Below are positions 37,056-48,250 of a stretch of DNA of 64,000 nucleotides, in pieces. The stretch lies in the NCBI GenBank assembly GCA_023678885.1, contig CM042982.1, positions 10,664,001 to 10,728,000 of the forward strand, written 5' to 3'. The DNA comes from Pogostemon cablin. Its lineage: Eukaryota; Streptophyta; Magnoliopsida; Lamiales; Lamiaceae. How positions within the stretch are numbered: the stretch's first letter is position 1; every line of letters begins with the position of its first letter. The notes below the pieces were generated by a model. That model had not been told where the DNA came from and ran no database searches. It worked only from the letters and a program-made list of their open reading frames with translations. The position numbers and the translations under genes are program-made.

Positions 37056-37272
37056 TGTAAAGTAAATGATAAGAAGGATAAGAGAAACATAGAGAAGAAT
37101 ACAGAGAAGCAGGGAGAAAGAGAGATTTTATTAACGGCGTTGATATTAATCTGTACAAAACTATAATATTCTCACTCTTTATATAAAGAAGAGAAATAGT
37201 ACAATGGTAAATAAACTCTCTTCCTATTCTAATGATATAAGGAGTAATGTCCATATAAAATATTTCACAACA
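37056..37272 (-). repeat. 5' LTR of the 31315-37272 element
   Basis: Near copy of 31315-31537 with a 9-base deletion in the purine-rich section. On its left side the minus strand continues into a TTATCAGCACGA primer-binding-like sequence. Confidence 0.9.
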
Positions 37273-37372
37273 AATTTTAATTTTTTAAAGGATAAAATTT
37301 GCATGACTTAGCGCATAGTGTACTGTGCGGCAGATTTAGGAGATACAAGGGTACAACTATATCCCAAACAAC

Positions 37373-37375
<3 letters not shown>

Positions 37376-37439
<64 letters not shown>
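37376..37439. repeat. (TA)n microsatellite
   Basis: About 64 bases of TA followed by a TTTA run. Confidence 0.97.
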
Positions 37440-37443
<4 letters not shown>

Positions 37444-37835
37444 TTATTTATTTTTATTTTTTTAATTTAATATATATAATTGAAAAGTAGTGTTCTTATT
37501 TAATTTTTTGAAAAACAAGATTACACTTCTCCTAAATAAAATTTATATGTGTTGTGTTTGCATTGGTTGTGCATTTAACAGTGTAATTTATTTTTAAATT
37601 TTATTTTAGACTTTAATTTTTTAAACGAGTTATACATATTGTAGTACTTTATTTAATTTTGTATTTTTTTCATTTATTATATACAAAATGTGCGGGTGTA
37701 TGATAAAATGAAATTGCATGATGGACATAGATTTATTTCAAATATATTTATTAGTAAATTAAAACTAATAAAATTTGCAACTAAATTAAAATTAATGCAA
37801 TTAGTTATGATATATATGCATAGTTAAAATTAACA

Positions 37836-37842
<7 letters not shown>

Positions 37843-37888
<46 letters not shown>
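37843..37888. repeat. (TA)n microsatellite
   Basis: About 46 bases of TA in otherwise AT-rich sequence. Confidence 0.95.
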
Positions 37889-37894
<6 letters not shown>

Positions 37895-38251
37895 TTAATA
37901 TTACAACTAAATACAAAAAATAATGCATTTATAAAGAAACACATATATTATTTAATTATAATAAAATAATTTGTTATAAAAAGTAAAAATTGAGTGTATA
38001 GATACTAAATACATATCCACGTGTATATAGGATATCAATTAATACTCATGTCGTATGAGAACGTGGGTATTTGTTCTTTTTTCACGTAAATTAAGAGATA
38101 TAATATTTTAATGTGTCGTGAAGTAAGAGATAATATTTTAATATAAAGTAGATAATTGTATCATTATTGTTTATCCCCCATGGAGATATATTAATTACTG
38201 GAGTATTTTGTATGAGTTTCTCTACTAAAAAAAGAAATATACACTTTATAT
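37889..38251. other. AT-rich spacer with a mariner-family fragment
   Basis: About 38085-38175 (AATTAAGAGATATAATATTT ... GATAATTGTATCATTATTG) is clearly related to 40437-40525, the left arm of the mariner-type element further on. No gene. Confidence 0.55.
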
Positions 38252-39604
38252 TGTGACGAACCAAATATTGGCGTTTGGATCTTTTGGTTAACGTGAACCA
38301 TTAGGGTTCCAAGCGTTTTTAAATCAGTGGAAGCAAGAAATCATAGAAACGTATTACCTTTCACCAGGGTATCTTGAAGAAGAAAGATTCTCGCCGACAG
38401 CCTGTGCAGTCTCACAGTTTTGGCCATAACTCCCTCGTCTGATCTCCGATTTGAGTGATCTACATGCCAAAACGATTCTCTCTTCCGTGGCTTTTTGTTA
38501 GTATATCACATGTATAGTTTGGACTTACGTAAGATTTTATAAAAATTATAGAAATTGGTGGATAGAAACAGCAAACGACCTTCTGGTCTTCTATTGTATT
38601 CCTAAGCCACGTCTTGTGTGGGCAACGATCTACGAGATGATCTCAATATGCAGCTTCCTCAAACTCACAGTGTTTATGTCGTGTGTATCAAGTTACTGGG
38701 CTACTGAGATTGGCTATTTATAGGCTACAACAGGGACCAGGAGGAGAAATTAGGGTTTGGGCCTCCCATTTGGCTTAAGCATCCAAGTTTAGCCCAAAAC
38801 TTATACTTAAGTCCAATAATAATAAATCATTTCACTAAAGAAATATTATTGCACTGTCACCCTATTCCTAAATTACGTTTATGGCTCCTTATTATGAGCC
38901 CGTTAATCTCCCCGTGTTTAAGATTCAATGTTCATTCAACTCCATTAATTAATATAATTACCAAGAATAGTATCAGTCAACCTTATTATCATGCCGGATA
39001 AATCCATCTGCAGGGTTTACATGATAATCATTATGAGCCCTCAAGGGAACATCATCAATCAATTCCGTTAGGACATGGATTCCTTCTACAATCAAAAGCA
39101 CCCATAGAGACAGCATCATCTCCTAACTCACCGAGCATATTGATTTAATAATTAAATCTCACCCATTGATGAATCAAAGAAATAAATATTGTCTTATGTG
39201 TCGAGGTTATTATATTGGGATTAAGAGTACGGACATCCATAATAACAGAGATCAAGTTCTATTATATAGTCAGTAAAAATCAAACGATCTCAACGGCAGT
39301 ATTATTCAATACACAAAGTGCACTAGTGCAATTTCATAGTCAAGTCAGATTAATGTCAAATCACACTACAACCATACTGATAGATAGTTCCCGTCTATCT
39401 CGGTTGTGAATATATGTTTATACTTTATATGGAGCCGATAATATGATCTTCCGTGTGACACCGCACACCACATTATCTACAGTATAAAGTAAATAGACTT
39501 TTGCAACAACATTATTGCAAACATTTGATCACATGATTCTCATTTCAAATATTTTCAAAGCATTGTTCATACAAAAAGCTAGACTTTTAGTATACAATCC
39601 AACA
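38252..39604 (-). mobile_element. Solo LTR, probably Ty1/copia, 1.35 kb
   Basis: On the minus strand it begins TGTTGGATTGTATACTAAA and ends CGTCACA, the TG...CA limits of an LTR. It carries a strong promoter word CTATAAATAGCC (38712-38723, minus strand), followed by a leader-like stretch. No internal domain and no second copy lie in the window, which fits a solo LTR left by recombination. The long TGTTGGATTGTATAC-type LTR is familiar from plant copia families. No clean 5-bp target duplication could be matched, so the limits may be off by a few bases. Confidence 0.7.
38712..38723 (-). promoter_or_regulatory. TATA box of the solo LTR
   Basis: CTATAAATAGCC on the minus strand, roughly 880 bp into the LTR, a usual place for an LTR promoter. 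Confidence 0.6.
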
Positions 39605-39960
39605 CCAAAATGACAAAATACGTACATTTCAGTAGGACTGATGGAGTAATATAAATTAGAAAAATGTAATCAATAAAATAATACATACAATATGTATATA
39701 ATTTTATTTTTTATTTTTTATAATCCCGCGTGTTACGCGTGTATTATACTAGTTTGTATATAATGTATTTCTACCCCAAATTATAAAGTTCAACACAAAT
39801 TTATCATTTAATTCATTATTATTTTTATAAATTTATACTATAAATTCATAATAATAATGTCTTATATTATTTTTACAAATGAAAATTCAATTATATCAAC
39901 AGTAGTTATAATTTTGGAATGTTAATTTATTTATTGTACGATTTTAAATATCAAATACTA

Positions 39961-40278
39961 CTCCATTTCTTTAATTATTTCACAATTTTCTTTAGATTCG
40001 TTGCAATAATTATGTACATTTCTAAAAATGGTAAAAATACTTCTTATTAATATCATTATTTACACACATTTCAACAACTTTATACATATTTTTAATTAAA
40101 TTATCTAAAATACTTAAATTTCACGTGCATTCCAAAAAATTACACATCTTTAAACATAAAAATTAATTTTTTTTAATCTTCGCATATAAAAAATACGTGT
40201 TATATCTTTAAACATAGAAATTAATTTTTCTTAATCTCCGCACAATAAAATACATGTTATTTATCAAGACAGGGGGAG
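39961..40278. mobile_element. Stowaway/mariner-type MITE, probable
   Basis: Begins CTCCATTTCTTTAATTATTT after TA and ends ...AAGACAGGGGGAG before TA, so TA flanks both ends. The interior has a reiterated CATnTTTAAACATAnAAATTAA block. The ends match only loosely after CTCC, so this is a moderate call. Confidence 0.45.
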
Positions 40279-41149
40279 TAATATGTTTATAATTATTATA
40301 TGTTGTTTCCCAATTTTTTTTCTGCATCCATCCTTGCGTGCACTCAAGTAATAACACTTCACTTAATTATAAATTTTCTATCATATAAAAAGTACTCCCC
40401 TCGTCCCGCACGTAATGTTTATGTTTGCTTTTTGCAAGTAGATTAAGAGATATAATATTTTAATATATTGTGAGATGAGAGATATAATATTTGATGTAAA
40501 TTGGATAATTGTATTAGTATTGTGTGGACCCTATAGGGTATAATTAATTATTGTCCGTATTGTGAAAATGACAAAAATTAGTCACTATTACTTAAAAGTA
40601 ATTTTAAGTGGCCAAAGATGTTATATACAATTTATTCTAGCCACTTTTTATGGAATAGACCAAAATACCCTTGAGGAGACCCACTTTTTCACATGTTTGA
40701 GGAATCAGATTTCTCACTTTTATGACCAAAAGTACACTAAGAATCCGATTCTTCTCTATTTTTGAAAAAGATGTCAAAATACAACTATGTAGGCATGTGT
40801 TCCCTCATATGCTTACAAAAAATGAGGTATATATATAATAGCGGTCCAACCATGGTGCTGCATCATACACATATATTCATTTTTATTGTTCTAGTTTTTT
40901 TAAGTGTTGAGCATTCGGGGAGTAACTATTTTAACTAGATTTTTAGTGGCGTGAGAATTTGGGGAGCAGTATACAAGGTATGGTGTAAACTTGTTTTAAC
41001 AGCTATGAATGCATTAATTTGATCATTTTTACATGCCGCATGAGTGTATTTTATGTATTTGAACTTTTTATAATAGAAATAATAGTATGACGAATAGTGT
41101 ATGTGAAGTGTAAAATGTATCCACATTAATTTTTTTTAAAATTAGCAAC

Positions 41150-41576
41150 TCGTAGGCCGAATAGAACATGATTTGTAGGCCGAATAGAACAACTTTGAAG
41201 GCCGAATAGAAGAAACATTGGTCGAAAAGGCCCAAAAAATATATCCTACGATAAAAAAATAAGTAGGTCGAATAGAACAAGTGTTGTAGGCCAAATAGAA
41301 CAATCTTATGGGCAGAATACAAGAAATGCAGGCCGAATAGAAGAACTTAAATTTTCACATTTAATTTTCATTTTTAAAAAAATATGTAGGCCGAATAGAA
41401 GAATTTTGGTTGGCCGAATTGAACAAACTTATAAGCCGAATAAGAGAGACGTAGGCCGAATAAAAGAAAAATATACAGAATTTAAAAGGCATCTGAATGT
41501 AGGCCGAATAGCGAAACAGTATAGGGCCGAATAAAATAATACGTTGGCCGAATAGAGTACATTGTTGGCCGAATAG
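41150..41576 (+). repeat. Left subterminal minisatellite, about 16 copies of TGTAGGCCGAATAGAACA
   Basis: The core GGCCGAATA and near variants occur about 16 times in 430 bases, spaced irregularly by 17-40 bases. Flanking bases are often GTA before and GAACA after. The array is in direct orientation and is the inverse of the array at 47234-47780. Confidence 0.92.
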
Positions 41577-41632
41577 AATACTTGCAACTAATTATGATGT
41601 TGACATTTATATTTTCTTGAAAAAATGTGCAG

Positions 41633-44574
41633 ATGAGCTATAAACAAGTTGGGATGTGTTGGGGTGGATATTGGGATGGGTTACTATACAAAGGTGGACA
41701 GGTTCATTAGTTATACTTGTGGGATGACAATCTGTACTATACTAGTTTGGTATTAGAAATTCATAACATAATACAAGCTGATTTGGATAATTGGGGTTAT
41801 GAAGTTCATTCTCTCGTCGAGAACAGTGGCCGTATGTCTAAATATAAGATAAAGAATGATGCTCGTGTGGCAGAAATTTTCAACTGTGTTGATGTAGGAA
41901 TGGTGTACGTGACACTCGTTCCTGTCGCTGGCAATGCATTCGTTGAACCTCCTGCACAAGGTTCAGGGCATAGTTTGGAGTTAGGGTTGGGTCATAATGA
42001 CGGAAGTGATGGTCCGAGCAATGATCCATGTTCGAGGGCACAGTTTAGTGCTAGGCCTGATTTTGATTTGAATGTGGCATACAGTCTGGCCTCAGAGATG
42101 AATCTGTGTGGTTTTAGGAAATCTGTAGATGCTGAAGATGATGACAACTCTGGTGAGGGTGAGGATGATGTAATGCTTATAATGATGATGTTGAACCCGG
42201 GAATAGGACTATCGAAGAAGAACATGAAAACAACGAAGATGACATACAGCAGGATTGTAATAAGTCTTCTAGCGAAAGTGATGATGGTGCTGAGGAGAGA
42301 AGAATCCAATTGTATGAAGAAGTCTGTGATTACATACGTCAGAGAGGTGGCCCTAGCTTTCTTGAACCGATTAGTCGCGACTTGTCCCGTCATGAAATGC
42401 AACCACAAGATTGTCAATGTATTCGGCCCACCACCCGTCCCTGGTTGATTAGAGGAGAACTAAATAAACTTGTACTTTAAACTAATGCACCTGATACGGT
42501 TATAGGCATTCCGGTTGTAGCTGACAGAGAAGATCAGATGATTGTCCCTGACTTTGATGCGTCTGGCGTTCTTCACGAGAAAAGTGTATTTGATACAAAA
42601 AAGAAGTTACAGACTGCTGTAGGAATGTATAACTTGCGGAACGGAGTTGAGACCACTGTTGAAAGATCTAGCTCGACCATATATAATATGGAATGTAAGC
42701 TCAAAGGTAAAACCGATTGTCGATTTGCGATGCACGCATGAATGAGCTATGGGCTGTGGGGGGTAGTTAAATTCGTTCAACATCACGGGTGTTTAAATGA
42801 TCCAGACAGGCCCACTCCTACACAGGTGTCATCCAACGTCATCGGTCAATATTTTGCTGCTAGGCAATTTGACAAGATTACTGGGCTCCGACCCCATGCG
42901 ATGAGACAGGAGATATTGAAGGAGTTCGGGTTCGACATTAGCTACAACGTAGCGTTAAAGGCAAAACACCGGGCTATTGCACACACGTACGGAGATCACG
43001 ATAGATCATTTCATATGCTCTCTGCGTACATGTATCAGTTGGAGTTGGCAAATCCCGATACGCACACCTGTATCTCTGTTGATGAAGAGAACCGTTTACG
43101 GTTTTTATTTTACGCTCTTGGAGCATCTAGGCGGGGATTTCTAGAGTTTGGTCGTCTAGTCATTGTCATAGACAGGACTCATATGAAGGGAAAGTACAAA
43201 GGCATTTTCTTCGTCACAGCTACAAATGATCCAAACCATCAGATATTTCCACTCATCTTAGGGGTTGTTGACATCGAGAGCAACATGTCATGGACATGGT
43301 TTTTAGAAAGGGTTCGAGAGGCATATGGATGTCCACGAGATCTTTTGATAGTGTCAGACGGTCATCGCAGTATCGCACATACTATTTCTACTGTCTATCC
43401 TGATGCACATCATGGTTTGTGCGGTTATCATTTAAAGAATAGGTTGGCAGGTTATGGAAAGAACGTTTTGTATAGATTTCAGAGTGCGATGGATGAATAC
43501 CTATCGAGGGACTTTGATAGGTTAGTCTTCCAAATCCACTTCGTCGTAATGTCACATTTACGAATCTCATCCATTCAATGGATTTTTACAAATGTTTACT
43601 TTTCCATATTTGTTATTTTCAGCTGCATGAACTCATTGAGTGGGCACCGGTCGTCGCAGAAGTTAATGGAATTACTTGGGTCGTGGGGATATGAGAAATG
43701 GTCAAGGGTCCATTGTCCCGTGAAGCGGTACGAGTTTATGAACTCTACATCAGCTGAGTCGTATAACAATGTCATACTCTGGGCGCGCACGCTACCTATA
43801 TGCACACTGTTAGAGATTGCACGCACAACCACTGAGAGGTGGTTTTACGAACGACGAACTCAAGCTGAGCAAAAGTGTACCATTCTATGTAAGCATGTGC
43901 ATGACGAGCTTGTGGAACTTTCTTCTGCTGCCAAAAAGCTATCGATATCGAGACTTCTGGGTAAAAAGTATGCAATCAGAGATGGTGATCAGCTATTTAC
44001 AGTGGATTTGAACGACAGTAGCTGCACCTGTGAGAAATTCCAGAAAGAACTTGTTCCATGTATTCATGCGATGAAGGCAATCGAGTACGTAGTCATACCT
44101 GCTATTTTGTTGCGTCAAACATCAGAGTTTGTGATTTTTATATTATACGTTCTTCAGTACTTGCAGGTTGCCAGCTAGTAGCTTCGTGTCGATCTTTTTC
44201 CATCGCACCAGTGTGTTAGGGATGTGGTCCGGTCCAGTGATGCCTATACCGCATTACACTCAATGGGACACACCTGACAGTGTCAAGTCACAGACTGTTA
44301 ACCCCCATTACCACACAGGCAGGCCGGCCGACCTCGAATGTCTCAGATAAGGTCAGGTGTGGAGTCATCCAGGAGACGTCACAAAGAGCATGTTTGCTCA
44401 CGCTGCCGACAGCCAGGTCACAAATGAGTAAATTGTACTGGAGCTTCATCATCACACAACGGTCCACCTCCTCCTCCGACGGCTGTCCCGAATCCCCGTA
44501 TACGTAGAGATAAAAAATATGGCATTTGTGGTGATATTGGGCACACTCATCTATGTTGTCCTTCTCAATTATAG
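41633..44574 (+). pseudogene. MURA-type transposase of the 40.6-48.6 kb MULE, broken
   Basis: The start at 41633 (directly after TGTGCAG) gives MSYKQVGMCWGGYWDGLLYK, the PB1-like N-terminus. A TAG stop follows at 41708-41710. An acidic linker changes frame near 42176. The MuDR domain spans 42538-42900 (KKLQTAVGMYNLRNGVET, CKLKGKTDCRFAMHA, TGA at 42739-42741, SYGLWGVVKFVQHHGC). The catalytic core has LVIVIDRTHMKGKYKG (Asp), LLIVSDGHRSIAH (Asp) and HHGLCGYHLKNRL. An in-frame intron 43521-43622 precedes LMELLGSWGYEKWSRVHCPV and FMNSTSAESYNN. The SWIM finger is CTCEKFQKELVPCIHAM. Intron 44085-44166 leads to RTSVLGMWSGPVMPIPHYTQ. Two zinc knuckles follow: CSRCRQPGHK, TGA at 44425-44427, VNC; and GICGDIGHTHLCC. 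It is complete in layout but disabled by three stops and one frameshift. It differs clearly from the MURA at 21-24 kb. Confidence 0.9.
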
Positions 44575-44632
44575 CAGTAGTGTATAACTTGTAATTTTTA
44601 TCAATTATAGCAGTAGTGTATAACTTATAAAG
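44564..44632 (+). repeat. Direct repeat at the MURA 3' end
   Basis: CAATTATAGCAGTAGTGTAT occurs twice (about 44566 and 44606), 40 bases apart, overlapping the MURA stop codon. Confidence 0.85.
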
Positions 44633-44779
44633 AGCATATTTGTACCGCCTTGTGTGCTCATTCCATACGGATTGAACTCGGACCTTAGAGGAAAATCATT
44701 GTATACGATTGATCTCCAAATTACATGGAAAATTTATACATATGTTGCTAATGTGGTTGTTACTTACAGAGAATTGCAT

Positions 44780-47083
44780 GTCCAGAATGCAGTAGTTCCC
44801 AACATCCTGATGGACGTGAACGCCTATGGCCGCCGGTCGCTCTGATAATATCCGGAGGTATGCATCTAGGTGCTGAAACATATAAAAATTTATTACAGAA
44901 TATTGTGAGTTTGTGAACATATTTACTTATTAAGTATACACATGAAGGCTCTCTCAATTACCTGGTCGTCAAACCAAGCACTGTGGTCCTCCATCTCTGT
45001 GAAAAAAGCACTACCGACTCCATAGACGAGTCTGACGTCGACCCTAAAATCAAAAATTCTTTAACAACAAGCACAAGTATGTAAAGTAACATATGAAAAT
45101 GCCTAAAATAGTAGATTAGCACATACAGATCGTTATTTATCTTAAATTGTAGGTACAGATGCCAGCGGCGCTCGCGTTCAGTCGTTGTGAATGGTGACTA
45201 TAACACTGCACTTGGGTTTCTTGGTCGCTTAGCACGCATCAAACCATCTTGAGTGACACCAGGTGTGGGAGCCATCGGACTCACAGGATCCACCACTGTA
45301 AGAGGGGTAGATCTAACCACTGACCTCGAGCTAGATAGCTCATACTCAGACCCCCGACTCCGAAATATCAGATCGAAGGCGCCTGAACTCCTGTGTAAGC
45401 GCAAGTCGAAATAAATGCTGTGTCTGATGGTCAGCCACCATCTGACATGCAAGCTGGGATAACAACTCATCCTGCTGATCCAGCCTATGGAGGACCCTAT
45501 CTTTGAAATCCTGATCATATCCGTAGTGGTCCTGCTCATATTCGTGATCCTGCTGACCATACCCATGGTCGTCCTGATCATCATATCCGTGATCCTGCTG
45601 ATCATATCCGTGGGCGTCACCCATCCCACTCCCATGATGAGCAATGGCTCGAGCAAGCCAGCTACGAGTGGATGATGGAGGAACATGATGTGTGGGATCA
45701 TACGAACTACGCTCAGCATACCTCGTCTCCCCTGAATGATATCTACTATGGTTAGAACTAGGAGTATAGGGAGGTCGGTAAGAATGCTCATCCCAATTTG
45801 ACACCCAAGCTGAAGGATCATTTGTGCGCTAGCCAGTCCACCGATCCTCAACAGCCACACCAGAATAGTACTGCTGATCCCATGGATTACTAGTAGGATC
45901 GTATGCCTCCGCCGCGGTCTGCTGCTCCACATATGTGAAATCAGGCCCCCGGCCCTGTAAAGGATCATCATCTATTCCAATCCAATAAACCTTTCTGTGC
46001 TTCTGGGAGCACCCGCGGAAAATCTACCACTACAAGATCCTGATTAAAAAACCAATACATTTAGATACAATATCACTGATTTGTCTGTACCGACATGGAT
46101 TAATGATTCATAAAAATTTAGATTTTATACCAGAGAAAACAGATTCATGTCAACCTTCTTCACCATACGAAAAAACCATCGCAAGCAAAGTGGTCTATTT
46201 TCCTCCCTATCGGTAGGGACATGGCCATACGGTGCAGCAAGGGCAGGTAGACGCTCGCACTCCAAAACCTGTCACACGTAAACTACATATGTTAGATTAT
46301 TACTGTTGCTGAAACTAGTAATACACTATAACTTTAAGTGATCTACTACAACACGTACCAGGAGCTCAAATGTGCACCCGTAAAAGTGGTATCTGTACTT
46401 GTTGGGGTTTGCTCCTTTAGGAAGTTCGGTCAAAATGTGGTCCATAAAGTCAGTAGAGTCATATAACTGACCTGGCCACAAGGTAATAAATCCCATCTAC
46501 GCTCGTCCTCTACTAGGACCCAAACCTAGTTATCTACACTCACCTTGATAACATCCGATCCAAGGAGAAAATAGTACAACAACAGCACCTTAGAAATTTT
46601 AACCGCGTTCTCGGGACTAACACCACTAAATTTTGTACCTTCAAAGTCACGGGCAATCTCACTTACTAATGGTCTTTCGCCCTGACCATAATACATATTG
46701 TACACCCCACCAGACGGGATATGATACGACAAATTCGGATCAAACCTCACTCTGTTCCGAAAGCAGAACCCCATTATCCGCATGAACTCTACCCTACTAA
46801 AGCTAAGGCACTCGTTTCCAACTTGAAAATATCTAGCGGTTACATCATCCCCGCCACGTATGATCTCCCGTGTCATGAGACCGTGGAGATTAGCATGCGC
46901 GATCCAATCGTCGTGAAGACCCCAGTAATAACCAAAACAAGATCGCCTGAACATCTCCTCCGCATTACCCCCAACCGTTGTTAACTGCTTACGGATAAGT
47001 GCCATAATAATCCCAGGTTTGCAGTAATTATGTACACTGCAGTTCTGCCCCTGCATGGTTGGACGCTTCCATTCACCCTGCAT
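44780..47083 (-). pseudogene. DUF1985/Ulp1-like gene of the MULE, catalytic domain missing
   Basis: On the minus strand the first large exon (47083-46526) starts MQGEWKRPTMQGQNC and has the DUF1985 pattern: FRRSCFGYYWGLHDDWIAH, FSRVEFMRIMGFCFRN and VKISKVLLLYYFLLGSD. Further exon-like pieces follow: GQLYDSTDFMDHILTELPKG (about 46440), then ECERLPALAAPYGHVPTDRE (about 46240). A disordered stretch (45198-45971) is rich in D, G, Y, H and Q, with repeats of HGYDQQD type, and ends in a coiled-coil-like QDELLSQLACQM. Late exons contain GSAFFTEMEDHSAWFDDQ (about 44975-45030) and HLDAYLRILSERPA (about 44840-44880). This is the usual lead-in to a C48 catalytic domain, but no HW/D/DCG triad follows before the MURA 3' end. 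At least one stop lies near 45828. Splice sites are inferred by eye. Confidence 0.68.
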
Positions 47084-47233
47084 AATTTTAACTTTTTATT
47101 AAATAATATGTAACACACATAAAAAAGATGTACTCTGCATCAATTCAACCAGCTTACTTAATAAGACAATAACTAATAATTATATCAGATAACAATAAGT
47201 TCACTGCAGCAACTGAACAAATATTGGCACACT

Positions 47234-47780
47234 CAATCATTTGTTCTATTCAGCCTACTTTTCCTTTTATTCAGCCTACAAACTGTTCTATTCGGCCTAT
47301 GAATATTGCTCTATTCCGTCAAGGTCTGTGCTATGACATTATTCAAACTACAATTTGTTCTATTCGGCCTACACTTCTTCTATTCGGCCTACAAATCTGT
47401 TCTATTCGGTCTATAAAAAATCTCTATTCAGCCAACCAACATTTTCAAATATTCCAAAAATTTAAGTCCTACAATTTGTTCTATTCGGCCTACACTTGTT
47501 CTATTCAGCCTACATCTTTGTTATATTCGGCTTAAGATTTGTTCTATTCGGCCAACCAACATTTCCAAAAAATTCAAAAAAAAAACTCCTACACTTTGTT
47601 CTATTCGGCCTATACTTGTTTTATTCGGCCTACAAATTTGTTCTATTCGGCCTACTAAAAAAACTCTATTCGGCCAACCAACATTTCTAAAAATTTTAAA
47701 AAATAACACTCCTAGAATTTGTTCTATTCGGCCTACACATTCGTTCTATTCGGTCTTTAAAAAAAACCTATTCAGCCAAC
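47234..47780 (-). repeat. Right subterminal minisatellite, about 19 copies of TGTTCTATTCGGCCTACA
   Basis: On the plus strand TTCTATTCGGCCTAC and close variants occur about 19 times in 545 bases. This is the reverse complement of the left array. A higher-order unit of about 122 bp is visible: TCCTACAnTTTGTTCTATTC starts near 47466, 47588 and 47710, each followed by several copies and then CCAACCAACATTTCnAAAAA. Confidence 0.93.
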
Positions 47781-48129
47781 AAAAATTTCCAAAAAATTCA
47801 AAAAAGAAAAAAAATAAACAACACCATACAAAAAATTCTAAACATGATGTATACACAGTTAAGTCACATTCATCACATTACAAAATGAATTCATATTTTA
47901 CACATATGAACAAAACCACACAAAATGTACTTCGTATCCTTGAAAACGAGTACCACAAACTCAATGTAGGACACATTATAAACAAATAACTCACAATTTA
48001 AAAATACAAATAAAACTACTTTCATACATACCCGAAAAATTGTCATTTCAAAAATTTACCAAATTCACCTCATCGAAAACGCCTATTCCGGCAGATGGAA
48101 ATGAGATACTGAGAAAGGGATACTACAAA

Positions 48130-48250
48130 TGGGTGGCGCTGCTCTTTGTACTTTGGGACGAAAGGGAGAGAGGAAGAGAGAGGATGTTGGACGAAAAGGA
48201 GAGAGAGGAAGAGAGAGGATGTTGGACGAAAGATGAGAGAAAAGAAAGAT
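48130..48250 (+). repeat. Purine-rich short tandem repeat near the right MULE end
   Basis: GGAGAGAGGAAGAGAGAGGA followed by TGTTGGACGAAA is repeated two to three times at a spacing of about 37 bases. It lies between the minisatellite and the terminal repeat. Confidence 0.8.

Larger units (their letters stand above)
31315..37272 (-). mobile_element. Non-coding LTR retrotransposon (copia-type features), 5.96 kb
   Basis: Direct terminal repeats of 223 bp (31315-31537) and 217 bp (37056-37272) are about 90% alike by eye. On the minus strand each begins TGTTGTG and ends CTTTACA. Next to the left LTR (the 3' LTR) is a perfect purine tract, minus strand CCAAGGGGGG. Next to the right LTR (the 5' LTR) the minus strand reads ACGTTATCAGCACGACC, a likely primer-binding region. 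The 5.5-kb interior is very AT-rich with no gag or pol motif in any frame, so this is a non-autonomous element. AATTTTA flanks both sides, offset by one base, so the exact target duplication is uncertain. Confidence 0.88.

Noticed and set aside
45487..45675. Hydrophobic plus-strand frame rich in I, V and L
   Set aside because: It is the opposite strand of the DYGHQ-rich repeat in the DUF1985-type gene.
47224..47690. Long open frames (CSIQPT, FYSAY, FGL repeats) across the right minisatellite
   Set aside because: They are translations of the 18-bp repeat in different frames. The repeat itself explains them.
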